Position numbers and translations under genes: made by a program. A stretch of 64,000 nucleotides of DNA from positions 186,001-250,000 of the forward strand of contig NZ_LWUJ01000011.1 in NCBI RefSeq assembly GCF_001645765.1, read 5' to 3'. Shown here one piece after another: positions 51,537-62,834 of this stretch; position 1 is the first letter of the stretch, and each line of letters opens with the position of its first letter. The notes beneath the pieces were generated by a model. That model searched no databases. It was given only the letters and a program-made list of their open reading frames with translations, and was not told the DNA's origin. The DNA is from Candidatus Mycoplasma haematobovis (GTDB lineage: Bacteria; Bacillota_I; Bacilli_A; Mycoplasmatales; Mycoplasmoidaceae).

Positions 51537-53226
51537 TGAGTCTTCCTTTAATTTTGTAAAGCCTTTAACAGTTTCAGACTTTGCAAAAAAGGTAAATGTA
51601 GATGCCGGTTCAATAATTAAATATTTTTTTATTAAGGGGATTATTACTAATTTAAATACTATTCTTAAAGAAGAGGATTGTTTATCTCTTTGCGAAAGCT
51701 TTAATATTCAATTCTCTAAGTCGGAAGGAAATGATCAAGAGTCAGATATATTCTCTCCTTACCTTACTTTAGACTCTAAGAAAACTATAGAGAAAACACC
51801 TATAGTTACTATTATGGGACATGTAGACCATGGTAAGACTACTTTGCTAGACAAAATAAGAGGTAGTAATGTTACTGATTCAGAATATGGTGGTATTACT
51901 CAGCATATAGGTGCTTATCAAATAGTTAAGAATAAGAAGAAAATAACTTTCTTAGATACTCCTGGCCATGAAGCTTTCACAAAGATGAGAGCTAGGGGGG
52001 CTAATGTTACAGATATAGTAGTATTAGTTACAGCGGCAGATGATGGCATTAAGCCCCAAACTATTGAGGCTATACAACATGCTTTAGCAGCTAAAGTTAA
52101 ATTAATAGTCTTTATTAATAAGATTGACAAAGGTACTAAGAATATAGGCTCTATTAAGAATACTTTAATGGAGCACGGAGTAATATTAGAGGAATTTGGG
52201 GGAGATGTATTATGTGTAGAGGGTTCTGCACTTCAAGGCAAAGGAATTGATGAATTACTTGAATCTATATTACTTGTGGCAGAAATAGCTGAACTTAAAA
52301 CTACTGAAGAAACGCCAGCTATAGGTACTGTTATTGAATCTAGAATTAATAAAGGAATGGGCTCTACAGCTACTGTATTACTTTCAAGAGGCACTTTAAA
52401 GTGTGGAGATTTCATAGTAATGAAATCTTCTTTTTGCAAAATAAAGTCTATTGCTGATGCTAGTAATAAACCAATTAAATTATTAGAGCCTTGTTTACCA
52501 GCGGTACTTTCTGGCTTTAAATCATTACCAGAAGCAGGCGATAAATTTCTTTCATTTAAGAATGAGAAAGAAGCAAAAGAGCTATTTGAGAAGTGACAAG
52601 ATGATTTACAAAAAGAGAGTGTAATTCTTGAGAAAACTAAAGAAACAGAGAATCTTACTATTATTCTTAGGGCAGATGTAAGTGGTTCTTTAGAGGCAAT
52701 AAAAGAAATTATTTATAGATACAATATACCAATAATTGCTTCAAGTATAGGATCAGTTACAGATGCAGATTTACAATTGGCCTCTATTTCTTCTTCGATA
52801 GTTATTAATTTCAATCAAAAAATTCCCACCACTATTATTAATAGCGCTAAAGAGATGAAGTTAGCACTTAAGGATTACAGAAGTGTTTATGAAATTGAAG
52901 AGGATTTAATTGCAATAATTGAGGGTAATAAAGTAATTGAAAAAGTAGAGGAAGTATTGGGAAGAGCTGAAGTATTAAAGCTTTGACATCACTCAAAAGT
53001 AGGTACTATTGCTGGATGTAAAGTAATATCTGGAAAGATTAATAAGACTGATAAAGTGAGAGTTATTAGAGAGGGAGAGATATTATTTACTTCCACTATT
53101 AAGTCCTTTAAGACAGAAGCTTTTGAGATTAAAGAATGTTTAGAGAATCAGGAATGTGGTATTGTAGTAAATAATTGAAACAATATAAAAGTTGGAGATT
53201 TTATTGAGGCATTTCGCATTGTTTAG
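51523..53226 (+). CDS. infB: Translation initiation factor IF-2
   Basis: 567 aa, the short form without a long N-terminal extension. G1 IMGHVDHGKTTLLDKIRG, G3 LDTPGHEAFTKMRARGA, G4 INKIDKG are the GTPase motifs. Domain III-IV sequences (VGTIAGCKVISGKINKT) end the protein. It binds fMet-tRNA and joins subunits. Two TGA Trp codons. Confidence 0.96.
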
Positions 53227-53579
53227 TGGAGAGCATAGAATCCAAGAAGTTCTCCAAAAACCTGCATAAGGTTTTGTTGAGAATACTTTCAGAAAAGTTA
53301 GAAGACCCTATATTTAAGAGAGTTACTATTAATTTTGTTAAAGTTAGTAAAGATAAAACTTTTGCTACAGTATATTTAGATTTAGTAAATAATACTAAAC
53401 CTAAATTAGTGCTTGAAAAATTAAACAAACTTAATGGTTTTTTTAAAGTCTTATTAACACAAGCTTTAGGTAAATATAGAGTACCTTTTTTAAGATTTGT
53501 AAATGATGAAGACTTTAATAGAGCCAGAAAAGTAGAATCTTTAATAGATGAAGCTACTAAGAATTTAGAGGATGCCTAA
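53226..53579 (+). CDS. rbfA: Ribosome-binding factor A
   Basis: 117 aa with GTG start that overlaps the infB stop. LLRILSEKLEDPIFKRVTINFVKVSKDKTFATVYL and the C-terminal RVPFLRFVNDEDFNRARKVESLI match RbfA, the KH-type 30S maturation factor. Position after infB supports it. Confidence 0.9.
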   Translation: MESIESKKFSKNLHKVLLRILSEKLEDPIFKRVTINFVKVSKDKTFATVYLDLVNNTKPKLVLEKLNKLNGFFKVLLTQALGKYRVPFLRFVNDEDFNRARKVESLIDEATKNLEDA

Positions 53580-54414
53580 AGAAGAGAATAAGAAGTCTGG
53601 AGGTGGAGATAGTTTAGATCAAGCGGCCGACCAAGTTACAAAAATAGAGGACTCGAAATTAGCTGAACTTTTCATTGAGGCTAATAGGAGAGCTAGAAAT
53701 TCTGATACTCCTGAGATATGTGAGCTTTATGTTGAGGAGAAGAAAGAGTATGAGTTTCAAGAGCACGTACCAGATCCTGAGTTATTAACTAGTATTCATG
53801 CTAGTTTAACTAGTACTGAAATACATCATAAAAAACTTCTTGAGGAAGGTGCTCCTACTAATGCATTACTCTCTTTATTACAAAAAATAAGAGATTTATT
53901 ATTATTAGAAAAAAAAGTACAAAAACAAACTGTTATTGTTCCTGAGGCGTGAAGATTCTTTTCTTCATGTCATAAGAATTACAAAAAACGCATTTATGCT
54001 TATCTTAATGACTTCTCTTCCATGACTGAGCTATGACTTAGGAATACAAGAAAGAGCTCTCTCATGTTTAAATTTGAACTATTACTCTTAGCTGTAATAA
54101 CTGTACTTAGTATTCCATTAATAATTTTTTGAGCTAAACCTTCTTCACATACAGATGAATTTAGAAGAGCTTTTGCTTCTACTTGATCAAACTTAATTTT
54201 CTATTCTGCCTCTTTCTCTTTTATTTTTGCACTAATTCCTCCATTCTTTTTAATGACACTTTGATTTGTTAATGTAAACCATTTACATAACTCTAAGAAC
54301 TTCCACTTCTTCTTATTTACATTCTTTACTGTAGCAGTAGTATTCTTAGCTTTAGCAATATTCAATACTTTCTTATTCTATGTAATACATTGAAGGTGAG
54401 GAATTATTAGATAA
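53572..54414 (+). CDS. Membrane protein with soluble N-terminal half, unknown
   Basis: 280 aa. Residues 1-150 are hydrophilic and helical, residues 165-280 hold three hydrophobic segments (VITVLSIPLIIFW, FSFIFALIPPFFLMTLWF, VVFLALAIFNTFLFYVI). Eight or so TGA Trp codons lie in the second half, so the start-to-stop reading needs code 4. It overlaps rbfA by eight bases and obgE starts two bases after the stop. Not recognised; a role in membrane or ribosome-related work is not shown. Confidence 0.6.
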
Positions 54415-54416
54415 TT

Positions 54417-55670
54417 TTGAAATTTGTATCATCAGCTACTATTCTTCTTAGATCGGGCAAAGGAGGGGATGGCATAATAGCTTGAAGGAGAGAGAGTAAA
54501 GTAAGGTTAGGAGGGCCGGCAGGCGGGAATGGGGGCAAAGGAGGCTCTATATATATAGAGGCCGATGAAAATGTAAATAGTCTTTTTCATTTAAGACACT
54601 CTAAATTAATAAAGGCAGAGAATGGCGAAAATGGAAGCAATAAGAATATGCATGGAAAAAATGGCGAAGATTTGAGAATTAAAGTTCCTTGTGGAACTAA
54701 TATTTTCAATAAAGTAAATAATGAAAAACTTTTTGAATTAATTAAACATGGAGAGTCTTATCTAGCTTGCAAAGGAGGAGCAGGAGGTAGAGGGAATGCA
54801 TCCTTTAAATCTTCAAAAAATTCTGCACCTTATTTATATGAATTAGGAGATCCCGCAGAAGAACTAGAAATTATTCTAGATTTAGAGACTATTTCAGATA
54901 TTGGTTTTTTAGGCATGCCTAATGCAGGAAAGTCTTCATTACTTTCTTTAATTTCTAATGCTAAACCTAAAGTAGCAGATTTTCCCTTTACTACACTAGT
55001 GCCGGTATTAGGTACAGTTACTTATGAAAATAAGAAATTAGTATTTGCTGATATTCCTGGATTAATAGAGAATGCTTCTGAAGGAGCAGGACTAGGATTT
55101 GAATTTCTTAAACATTTAAATAGATGCAAATTATTAATACATATAGTAGACTGCTCTATTCCTAATTTAGCCGAGAATATAGAGGTAATAGAGAAGGAGT
55201 TAAAAAATTACTCAGGTGAGTTATTTCAAAAACCTAGATTATTATGTTTGAATAAAATAGACTTAATTACTAATGAGCAAATAATTAAATTAAAGAAAGA
55301 ACATCCGGAAGCTATTTTGATTTCAGTACTTGATAATAAGAATATAGAGGAATTAAAAAAAAGAGTATTTGAGCTTTTTGAGAAATCAAAGTTTAAAGTA
55401 AAAGAAAAACCAGACTACTTAGAAGTGGCAGATGATCCACTATTATTCGCTACTTTAGAGATAACTAAAGAGAAAGAAATATGAGTAGTTAAGCATCCTG
55501 CTTTAAAATATTGAGTTTTTAAAATTCCCTTAGACACTCACGATAATATCGCTCGTCTTTTTCAAAAAATTAATTCTTTAGGAGTAGAGAAAGAGCTATT
55601 AAAGAGAGGAGCAGTCAAGGGGGAGGCGGTGAATATTTATGATCTAAACTATAAATTTTTAGTGGATTAG
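54417..55670 (+). CDS. obgE: GTPase Obg
   Basis: 417 aa with a TTG start. The Gly-rich N-terminal domain has SGKGGDGIIAWRR, GGPAGGNGGKGG and GRGNASFKSSKNSAP. G1 GMPNAGKSSLLSLISNAKP, G3 DIPGLIENASEG, G4 LNKIDL. A C-terminal OCT-type domain follows TGA Trp codons. Acts in 50S maturation and stress control. Confidence 0.95.
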
Positions 55671-55671
55671 T

Positions 55672-57240
55672 ATGAAAACAAAAATTATCTTTTTTACAGG
55701 TGGAGTTTATTCTTCAGTAGGAAAGGGATTAACTTTAGCTAGCGTAGGGAGAATATTTAAAGAGTTAGGCTTTAAAGTATCTGTACTTAAATTTGATCCT
55801 TATTTAAATATTAATTCTGGGAATCTTTCTCCAGAACAACATGGAGAGGTATATGTGACTTCTGATGGTCATGAGACTGATTTAGATTTAGGGCATTATG
55901 AAAGATTTATGAATTACAAGCTTACTAAACAATCTTGTATTACAGCCGGAACTATTTACAAAAGCTTATTAGAAAAGCAAGAAAATGATTTTTCTGGCGA
56001 TACTATTCAAGTAATTCCGCACGTTGTTAATGAAATTAATTCTTCTATTTATGCCTTATTAGAAAAAGAGAAAGACTATGATTTTCTATTTGTTGAAATA
56101 GGAGGAACTGTAGGAGATATAGAATCTTTACCCTTTTTAGAAGCAGCACATAGATTTAGGAGAGAGTATGGAGAAGATAATGTTTTTTTCATTCATATTT
56201 CTCCTATATTCAAACTTAAATTATTTGGAGAATTTAAAACTAAAGCTACTCAACACTCTTTAAAGCAATTAATTTCTCACAATATTTTTCCTAATTTATT
56301 AATTCTTAGATGTGATTCTGTTCCCCAAGTAGATGTGAGACCTAAGATTTCTGTTGCGGCTCAGATGGATCCAGATAATATGGTTTATTCTACTGATCAA
56401 GAAAGTATTTATTTAATTGCAGAAAAACTTTATGAAGCAGATGTACATTCTAAAATACTTTCTTATTTCAGACTTTCTTTACCCAAAAAAAATTTAGATG
56501 ATTGAAAAAAACTTACTTCTAAAATTTTGCAACCTAAAAAATACAAATTAAAGTTAGCTTTAATTGGTAAATATACATTAGCTTCTGATGCCTATATTTC
56601 TATAATTGAATCTTTTAAGATTGCTTCTTACCAATTAAGTGTAGAGCTTACTATAGATTACATTTCTTCTGATGAAGTAGATTTAGAAGAGCTTAAGGAG
56701 TATGGAGCAATTTGTGTGCCTCATGGCTTTGGTAGTAGAGGTACAGAAGGTAAAATTAAAGTCATTGAATATTGTAGAGTTAACAAAATTCCTTTTTTAG
56801 GAATTTGTTTTGGGATGCAATTGGCATGTATTGAATATATGCGTAATGTGCTTAATTACAGTGATTGCAATAGTACTGAGATAGATCCAGATACTAAGAC
56901 ACCTTTATTTATTCCTGTTTCAACCAAAGAGATGCGACTGGGAAGTAAGAAAATTAAGATTATTAGAAATACTTACGCTTATGAGTTATTTAAAGAGGAG
57001 ATTATTTCAGAAAGACATAGACATAAATATTATTTAAATCCTGAATATATAGGAGTGTTTAAAGATACTGATTTTGTATTATCTGCTTTTAGTGATGATG
57101 AAGAGCAAATTACAGAGATGATTGAATTAAGGAATCATCCATTTTTTGTAGCAACTCAATTTCATCCAGAATTTGAAACTAATTTATTAGATATCTCTCC
57201 TTTATTCTTGAATTTCCTAAAAGCCGGAGTAACTAAGTAA
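55672..57240 (+). CDS. pyrG: CTP synthase
   Basis: 522 aa. Synthetase domain: FFTGGVYSSVGKGLTLAS at the N-terminus and GETDLD-type block as HETDLDLGHYERF. Glutaminase domain: FLGICFGMQLACIEY with the catalytic Cys and FHPEFE with His-Glu. Makes CTP from UTP, ATP and glutamine. TGA at 56503-56505 is Trp between the domains. Last core gene before the accessory region. Confidence 0.95.
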
Positions 57241-57242
57241 TA

Positions 57243-57611
57243 ATGAATATTTGAGTTAAAGGATTAATAGGAGTTGGGACTTTAGGCGCTATTGTTACAG
57301 GAGTTTTGCTTTACCCAAAACCCAAAAAGATCGCCTTTAATTATGAGGATTTTTGGGGCAAAAAATTGAAAGTTTTGGAAACAGAATTAGTGAAATTAAA
57401 TAAAGAAGGTAAAGATGAAGTAGAGCTTGCCAAGAAGATTGCTACTGGAAGAAGTTATGTTCTCTTTGCTTTAAACCAAGAAAAAACTGGTTTTTATCCC
57501 GGCAATGGAACACAACAGAAAACTGAGCTTTCTGGTTTTTGTGCAGATTCCGAAAGAAGAAAAACAGTAGAGGAATCAACTACAAAGAAGATTTGCGATG
57601 AAGATGGATAA
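57243..57611 (+). CDS. Single-helix anchored hypothetical protein
   Basis: 122 aa. The N-terminus LIGVGTLGAIVTGVLLY is a single membrane helix, followed by basic residues PKPKK and a soluble, highly charged domain with two Cys near the C-terminus (SGFCADSE, KKICDED), perhaps a disulfide. This layout matches the small anchored paralogs typical of hemoplasmas. Its end overlaps the first hsdS gene by eight bases, so the two may be co-translated. Function unknown. Confidence 0.6.
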
Positions 57612-58746
57612 CAATTCTAAATGAGAAGAAGTAACTTTAGATAAGTTAGGAAATTTACAAAGAGGTAAACAAACTCACAAACCTGAAAACGACCCTTATT
57701 TGTTTGAAAATGGTAATATACCCTTTGTTCAAGTTTTGTGCATTGATGGAAAACTGTTTGTTAATAATGTTAGGAAATATTACAACAAATTTGGTTTAAG
57801 GCAAAGTAAATTATTTTCTGAAAATACTGTTTGTATTGTAAATCATGGTATTGTGGCTGGAACTTCCATTTTAAAAAAACCTTCTTGTTTATGTACGCAA
57901 TTGCATGGATTTAACTCTTTTGAGAACGTTTCAGATCCAAAATTTGTAAAGTATTGTTTTGATTTTGGGAAAATAAAGAGGCTTTGTCAAAATATATCGT
58001 CGGCTGTATCTATTACTAAAAAATTAACCTTGAACAGGATATTAAAAATATCTTTTCCTAACCCTCCTTTAGATATTCAACAAAAAATAGGAAAGATCTT
58101 ATCTACTTATGATCTATTAATAGAAAACTACGAAAAACAAATAGATTTATTGAAGAACCAAAGAACCAAGTTATTTCAACGTTGATTCATAAATCATAAG
58201 TTTCCAAATTACATAGACACCAACCCCTCTAATTGAAAACCAACTCTATTAAAGGATTTTGTTAACTTTAAAGCCGGACCAAGGCTTGCAGGTGAAACAA
58301 AAGAACATGGACTTTATCCTTTCTTTACCTGTTCAAAAGAAACACAAAGAATAAACGAATATTCTTTTGATCAAGAAGCTTTAATATTGTCTAGTGCAGG
58401 AGAGTTATGTGTTAAATACTGTGTTGGTAAATTTGATGTTATGTCTCAAGTTTATGTTCTTAGTTTGAAACATCATTACGTATATTGATTATTTGAAAAG
58501 ATTAATTATTTGCTCCCTTTCTTTAGAAAAACATCTAATTCAACAACTATTCCAAGATTAGGAGTGGAAAGATTTAGAAATTTTAAAGTTTCTATTCCTC
58601 CAAATAATTTGTTAAACTTATTTAATAAATTTGCTGAACCTATTCAAAAACAAATAGATTGTTTGTCAAAACAGGTCAATAAATTTCAGATTATTAAGAA
58701 CGAATTAATTGAGTGAATATATAGTCAGAAGCTTGAAATAAATTAA
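57604..58746 (+). CDS. hsdS: Type I restriction-modification specificity subunit (HsdS 1)
   Basis: 380 aa, intact. Two target-recognition domains alternate with conserved regions: TRD1 residues 1-160 (NLQRGKQTHKPENDP), central coiled coil with IQQKIGKILSTYDLLIENYE, and TRD2 with DFVNFKAGPRLAG, ending in FNKFAEPIQKQIDCLSKQ. It sets the DNA site for a type I methylase and nuclease whose hsdM and hsdR are not in the window. The AAGAACCA repeat in the central spacer has two units here, keeping the frame open. Three TGA Trp. Confidence 0.9.
58153..58170 (+). repeat. AAGAACCA repeat, two copies, in hsdS 1
   Basis: Two tandem 8-base units plus AG within the central conserved region, coding for KNQRTK. 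The same repeat in the third hsdS has three units. The frame is open with two. Confidence 0.85.
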
Positions 58747-58747
58747 T

Positions 58748-59842
58748 TTGCCTGATTGAAAAGAAACTACTTTAGATAAATTAGGCTTTATTAGCAGGGG
58801 AAGACAAACGCATTATCCAAAAAACGATCCAAATTTATTTTGAAAAGGCACCATTCCTTTTGTTGAAACACAAGATGTTAAAGAAGCTAAACTGTTTGTA
58901 AGACAAATACGTAGATATTACAACCAAAAAGGCTTAGAGCAGGGAAAGCTTTTTCCTATTAATACAGTTTGCATAACTAATAATGCAAATGTAGCTGATT
59001 CAGCTTTATTAAGAGAATCTTCTTGTTTATCTTGTGATGTATATGGATTTAATGCCTATGAAGGTATTTCTTGTCCTAGATTCATAAAATATTGTTTTGA
59101 TTTTGCTCCCATAAAGAAGGAGTGCATTTCAGTAGCTCAAGCAGGAACTACTAGATTATCCTTAACTTCTGAAAGGTTATTGACCATTAAATTTCCCAAT
59201 CTTTCTTTTGAAACACAAAAGAAAATTGGAGATATTCTTTCAGCTTATGATGAATTAATTGAAAATTGTGAAAGACAAATTGAATTACTTGAAGAGCTAA
59301 GAACCTCTCTTTACAAGGAATGATTTATTAATTTAAGATTTCCTAATCATGAAAACTGTGAAATCAATAAAGGATTGCCGGAAGATTGAAAGATATTAGA
59401 TCTTAAAAAAATTACTCAAATTTTTACAGGAAAAAGAAATGCTAATTTTGCTAAGAAAGGAGGTCCTTATTTATTTTTTACTTGCGGAGAAAAAGCCTTA
59501 AATTGCGACACCTATGCTTTCGATGCTGAGGCAATAGTTTTGTCTGGAAATGGGAATTTTTATTTGAGAATATATAGGGGAAAATTTGACGCTTACCAAA
59601 GAGTTTATGTTTTGATTCCGGAGAAAGACTTAATTTATTTGTCTTTTGGAGCAATAGATAGTAATTTGAGAAGTCTTTCTAAAAATTCAAAGGGATCTAC
59701 AATTAAGTTTTTGACTTTAGATATGCTTCAAAATATTGAAGTTGTTTATCCAACGAAAGAGATTATTAATTTATTTAATGAAACTTGTCTGAATATTCAA
59801 TTAAAGATTGAAAATCTCGATGCGAAGATGCGAAAAAATTAA
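58748..59842 (+). CDS. hsdS: Type I restriction-modification specificity subunit (HsdS 2)
   Basis: 364 aa with a TTG start, 1 base after the HsdS 1 stop. TRD1 starts PDWKETTLDKLGFISRGRQT and is homologous to TRD1 of the other two copies (GFNAYEGISCPRFIKYCFDF). Conserved central helix is IGDILSAYDELIENCERQIELLEELR, and TRD2 (DLKKITQIFTGKRNAN) differs from the other two. The 8-base repeat is missing; the segment reads LEELRTSLYKEW. Intact frame with several TGA Trp. Confidence 0.88.
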
Positions 59843-60031
59843 AGGTGATTTGCTTAATAAATTTTTTTATGAAAAAATAATTCTCGAGTAGATTGATATT
59901 TTTAAATTTGTTAATAATTTTTACAAAAAACAGAAATATTTGATTTTTTGGGTAAATATTTAAAAAAAGCGAAAATTTAAGGAAAAATAATAAATTATCG
60001 ATTTTAAAATTTAAAAAAATTTATCTCTTCT
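59843..60031. other. AT-only spacer of 189 bases
   Basis: No open frame longer than about 25 codons; runs of A and T dominate with a TTAAAATTTAAAAAAATTTA tract before the next ATG. It probably holds the promoter for the TIR module, but no clear -35/-10 pair is seen. Confidence 0.5.
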
Positions 60032-60310
60032 ATGAGTGACAAAAGTAGGTTGTTAGATTTGATTTCTCAAAGAGAAATCATGTGTTCTGAACCCCTTGAA
60101 TATGAAAAAGTTTATCAGTGGTTGGAAGAGTTGCATTATCTTCTAGGTAGGATTGATTTTTCAAGTTCGGTGGCTTCCAAAATAAGAAGGGCAATTGATG
60201 AGGTGTTTTTTAACACAGATAAATGTTTATTGGCGGAAAAAATTATTCAAATTAAAGCAAAGTTATTTGTTTTTGAAAAATATGAAGCTGAAAAATTAAG
60301 GGACAATTAG
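60032..60310 (+). CDS. Small helical protein, W-x-E-E-L family (copy 1)
   Basis: 92 aa, all helical in pattern. KSRLLDLISQRE, then VYQWLEELHYLLGRI, then a charged helix ending FEKYEAEKLRDN. The gene at 62835 codes for a paralog of the same length with KSRLLDLIAKRD and VYSWLEELHYLL. It is followed 10 bases later by the TIR-like gene, so the pair is probably co-expressed. No known family recognised; by position it may be a partner, regulator or immunity protein of the TIR protein. Confidence 0.65.
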   Translation: MSDKSRLLDLISQREIMCSEPLEYEKVYQWLEELHYLLGRIDFSSSVASKIRRAIDEVFFNTDKCLLAEKIIQIKAKLFVFEKYEAEKLRDN

Positions 60311-60320
60311 TCGTGAAAAA

Positions 60321-61025
60321 ATGTCACTCCTGTTCAAGGAAGTTTATGAAAGTATTTTGAAGGTTGAGAAAAGTCTAAGTGAGAGGCGTGTTGAATTAAA
60401 GGACGTATTATTTGATTTTTGAGCAGAAAAACTACTTCTTCTAGCGTACAAAACGAATGATAGCGGTTTGTCCTCAGAAGTGACTAACTTTTTAAGATCT
60501 TCAAACCTAGAGAATTTCTATAGAGTGATTTCTTTGCTCAAAGGCCGCAAGAACAAATATCTGAAAAAACAAATATTTATTGTTTTTGGAAGAAATAAAC
60601 AACATTTTCAGATCGTTAGGGATTGTATTGAAAGTAGCGGATTTGAATGTGATTTTTTAGACACTACAAATACTTTTGTAGGCTCTCCAATTATTTTGCC
60701 AACATTAATTGAAAGGATTTCTTCAAGTTTTAAGGTTCTTGTTATTGCAAGCGCAGATAATGAAGGACGAAGAATAGGCAGTGATAGTAAACTTACTGCT
60801 AGGCCAAGGTTAAATGTTGTATTAGAGGCTGGTTTAAGTTATGGAATTTTAGATATGCACAATGTTCTTTTGCTTTGAGATAAGAGAGTTTCCATAGCAA
60901 GAATAACTGATCTTCAAGGAATTATGAGAATTGATATTGAAGAAGATGAAAATCAGTGAAAACAAAAATTAATAGATAAATTGGAGAAATTTAATGAAGA
61001 ATGGGAAGGAAGCGTCTTTTGTTAA
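60321..61025 (+). CDS. TIR-like (CAP12/Pycsar-effector type) nucleotide-binding protein
   Basis: 234 aa. A helical N-terminal part of about 90 residues precedes a C-terminal TIR-like domain: KQIFIVFGRNKQHFQIVRDC, then IERISSSFKVLVIASADNEGR, then ARPRLNVVLEAGLSYG, which carries the expected catalytic Glu in the R-x-N-V-x-x-E-x-G pattern. Family members (Pfam TIR_2-like, PF10137) cleave NAD or bind nucleotides in CBASS and Pycsar-type defence. TGA Trp codons are used. It overlaps the next gene by 32 bases. No cyclase is nearby. Confidence 0.8.
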
Positions 61026-61566
61026 GGATATGGAGAAGATAATTGAATTGTTTTCAAAAAAGGAACAAATGGCTTCTTTGGAACAGAAGTCTCATTGAAG
61101 AGAAGAATTGCTTTATTTACTTGAAAATAAAGAAAATCCTGATGAAATAATACGAGAAATGATAGATATTCTCAATCTTCTTATTTCTCAAGGGTCAAGT
61201 GATAGTCTAGAGAAGTCTCTAGTGGAAAAATTCAATTTGTTGGTGAAATATTTAAATAAACCTAAGGAATTTTGACAAAGAAGAATTCTAACTTTAGTTG
61301 ATTCGTCAGAAGAATATCTTAATGATAAATCAAAAATTTCTACTTTGAGCAATGATTATTTCTTTTCTCAAGAACTTTCTAGTTGGGCAGAAGAACTCTA
61401 TTATTTAATGAGAAAATTGGAAAAGAAAAGTGATGTTGTTGAAAAGACTATAGAGCTCTTAAAAAAAGCTAGATTCGCACTCGTTAAGAAAGACAAGCTT
61501 GAACTTGATAAGAATTTAAGAATGTTCAAATTAGGTAAGAATAGATATATTGACATTTCTATTTAG
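60994..61566 (+). CDS. Double W-x-E-E-L helical protein
   Basis: 190 aa, apparently two copies of the small helical unit: first HWREELLYLLENKENPDE near residue 36, second SWAEELYYLMRKLEKKSD near residue 131. The reading runs through two TGA codons (W). Start ATG is inside the TIR gene, which points to coupled translation. Unknown family; the internal duplication, paralogs nearby and fixed position beside the TIR protein suggest a complex. Confidence 0.62.
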
Positions 61567-61583
61567 AAGTTAGATATTTGGTT

Positions 61584-62716
61584 TTGTCAATTTGAGAATT
61601 AGTAACTTTAGATAAGTTAGGTAATTGCCAGCTGGGCAAACAATTTCATAAACCGAAATACGATCCTTGCTTGTTTGAAAATGGTCATATTCCTTTTGTG
61701 CAAGGACAACATGTAAATGGAAAGCTATATGTTAATAGTGTCGAGAAGTATTACAATGAATTTGGCTTAAAACAAAGTCTATCTTTCCCAGGAGATACAG
61801 TTTGTATTACTAGTGGAACTCGAATAGAATCTGCTATTTTGAAGTTTAGTTCCTGTTTATCTTCAGATCTTTGAGGCTTTAATTCCTTTGAATTGGTTTC
61901 AGATCCTGTATTTATTAAATATTGTTTTAATTTTTCCGAAATTCAAAGGCAACTAGTAGCCATATCTTCAGTAGGAAGAAAGTATTTATCTTTAGAACGA
62001 TTATTTAAAGTCCCTTTTCCCAAACCTCTTTTAGATATCCAACAAAAAATAGGAAGAATCCTCTCTACTTATGATCTATTAATAGAGAACTACGAAAAAC
62101 AAATAGATTTATTGAAGAACCAAAGAACCAAAGAACCAAGTTGTTTGAAAGATGATTCATACATCATAAATTTCCCAAGAACATAAATACCACTCCATCT
62201 AATTGAAAAAAACTACCACTTAAAGATTTTGTTACTTTTAAAAAAGGAAAAAAATTAGCAGGAGATGCAATAGATAATGGACTTTATCCACTATTTTCTG
62301 CTTCAATAGAAACCAAAAAAATTAATGAATATTCCTTTGATGAAGAAGCATTATTACTTTCCCTATCGGGAAAGATTTTTGTAAAGTATTATTCTGGTAA
62401 ATTTGAAACAACATCTGAAGTTTGTGTTTTGAGAATTAATAAAGACAAAACTCTTTGATTATTTGAAGTTATTAATTTTCAAATTCATATTTTCAATTGT
62501 GTTGCCCAAGGAACTGGCTTAAAACATTTAAGCATAGTATGGTTGAAGAACTTTAAAGTCCCTCTTCCCCCAGACAATTTATTAGACTTATTCAATAAAT
62601 TTGCTGAACCTATTCAAAAACAAATAGATATTCTCTCTAGACAAATGAATACTTTTCAAATTATTAAACAAGAATTAGTAGAAAGAATCTATAGTCAAAA
62701 TCTTTCAGTTAATTAG
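61584..62716 (+). pseudogene. hsdS: hsdS 3, split by an 8-base repeat (phase-variable, now off)
   Basis: TTG 61584 opens a TRD1 of the same family as HsdS 1 (SIWELVTLDKLGNCQLGKQ) that runs to a stop at 62186 because a third AAGAACCA unit shifts the frame. The C-terminal half continues in another frame from TTG 62141 to 62716 with an intact TRD2 (DFVTFKKGKKLAG) and ends in IYSQNLSVN. With two units the protein would be about 375 aa and complete. It is better viewed as a switched-off gene than as decay; both halves lack other lesions. Confidence 0.85.
62115..62140 (+). repeat. AAGAACCA repeat, three copies, in hsdS 3
   Basis: Three tandem 8-base units plus AG, against two units in hsdS 1. Each change of one unit shifts the frame by two; two, five or eight units restore it. 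It interrupts the conserved central region. Confidence 0.9.
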
Positions 62717-62792
62717 TTTTTGAATACAAAAACCTCGTTAAATGTTTTTCTAATCAATGTTTAAAGACGCTTTAAGTTGATTATTTTAGAAA

Positions 62793-62798
62793 TATAAT
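62793..62798 (+). promoter_or_regulatory. Candidate -10 (TATAAT) for the second small-protein and TIR cluster
   Basis: TATAAT lies 36 bases before the ATG at 62835. TTTAAG at 62771-62776 is 16 bases upstream as a poor -35. The 118-base gap holds nothing else recognisable. Confidence 0.4.
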
Positions 62799-62834
62799 AG
62801 GAGCAGAGATATTAGTTTCTTAATTGAGGTAATA

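Noticed and set aside
58748-59842. hsdS 2 as a broken gene
   Set aside because: The frame is open from TTG to TAA once TGA is Trp, with both TRDs and the central helix.
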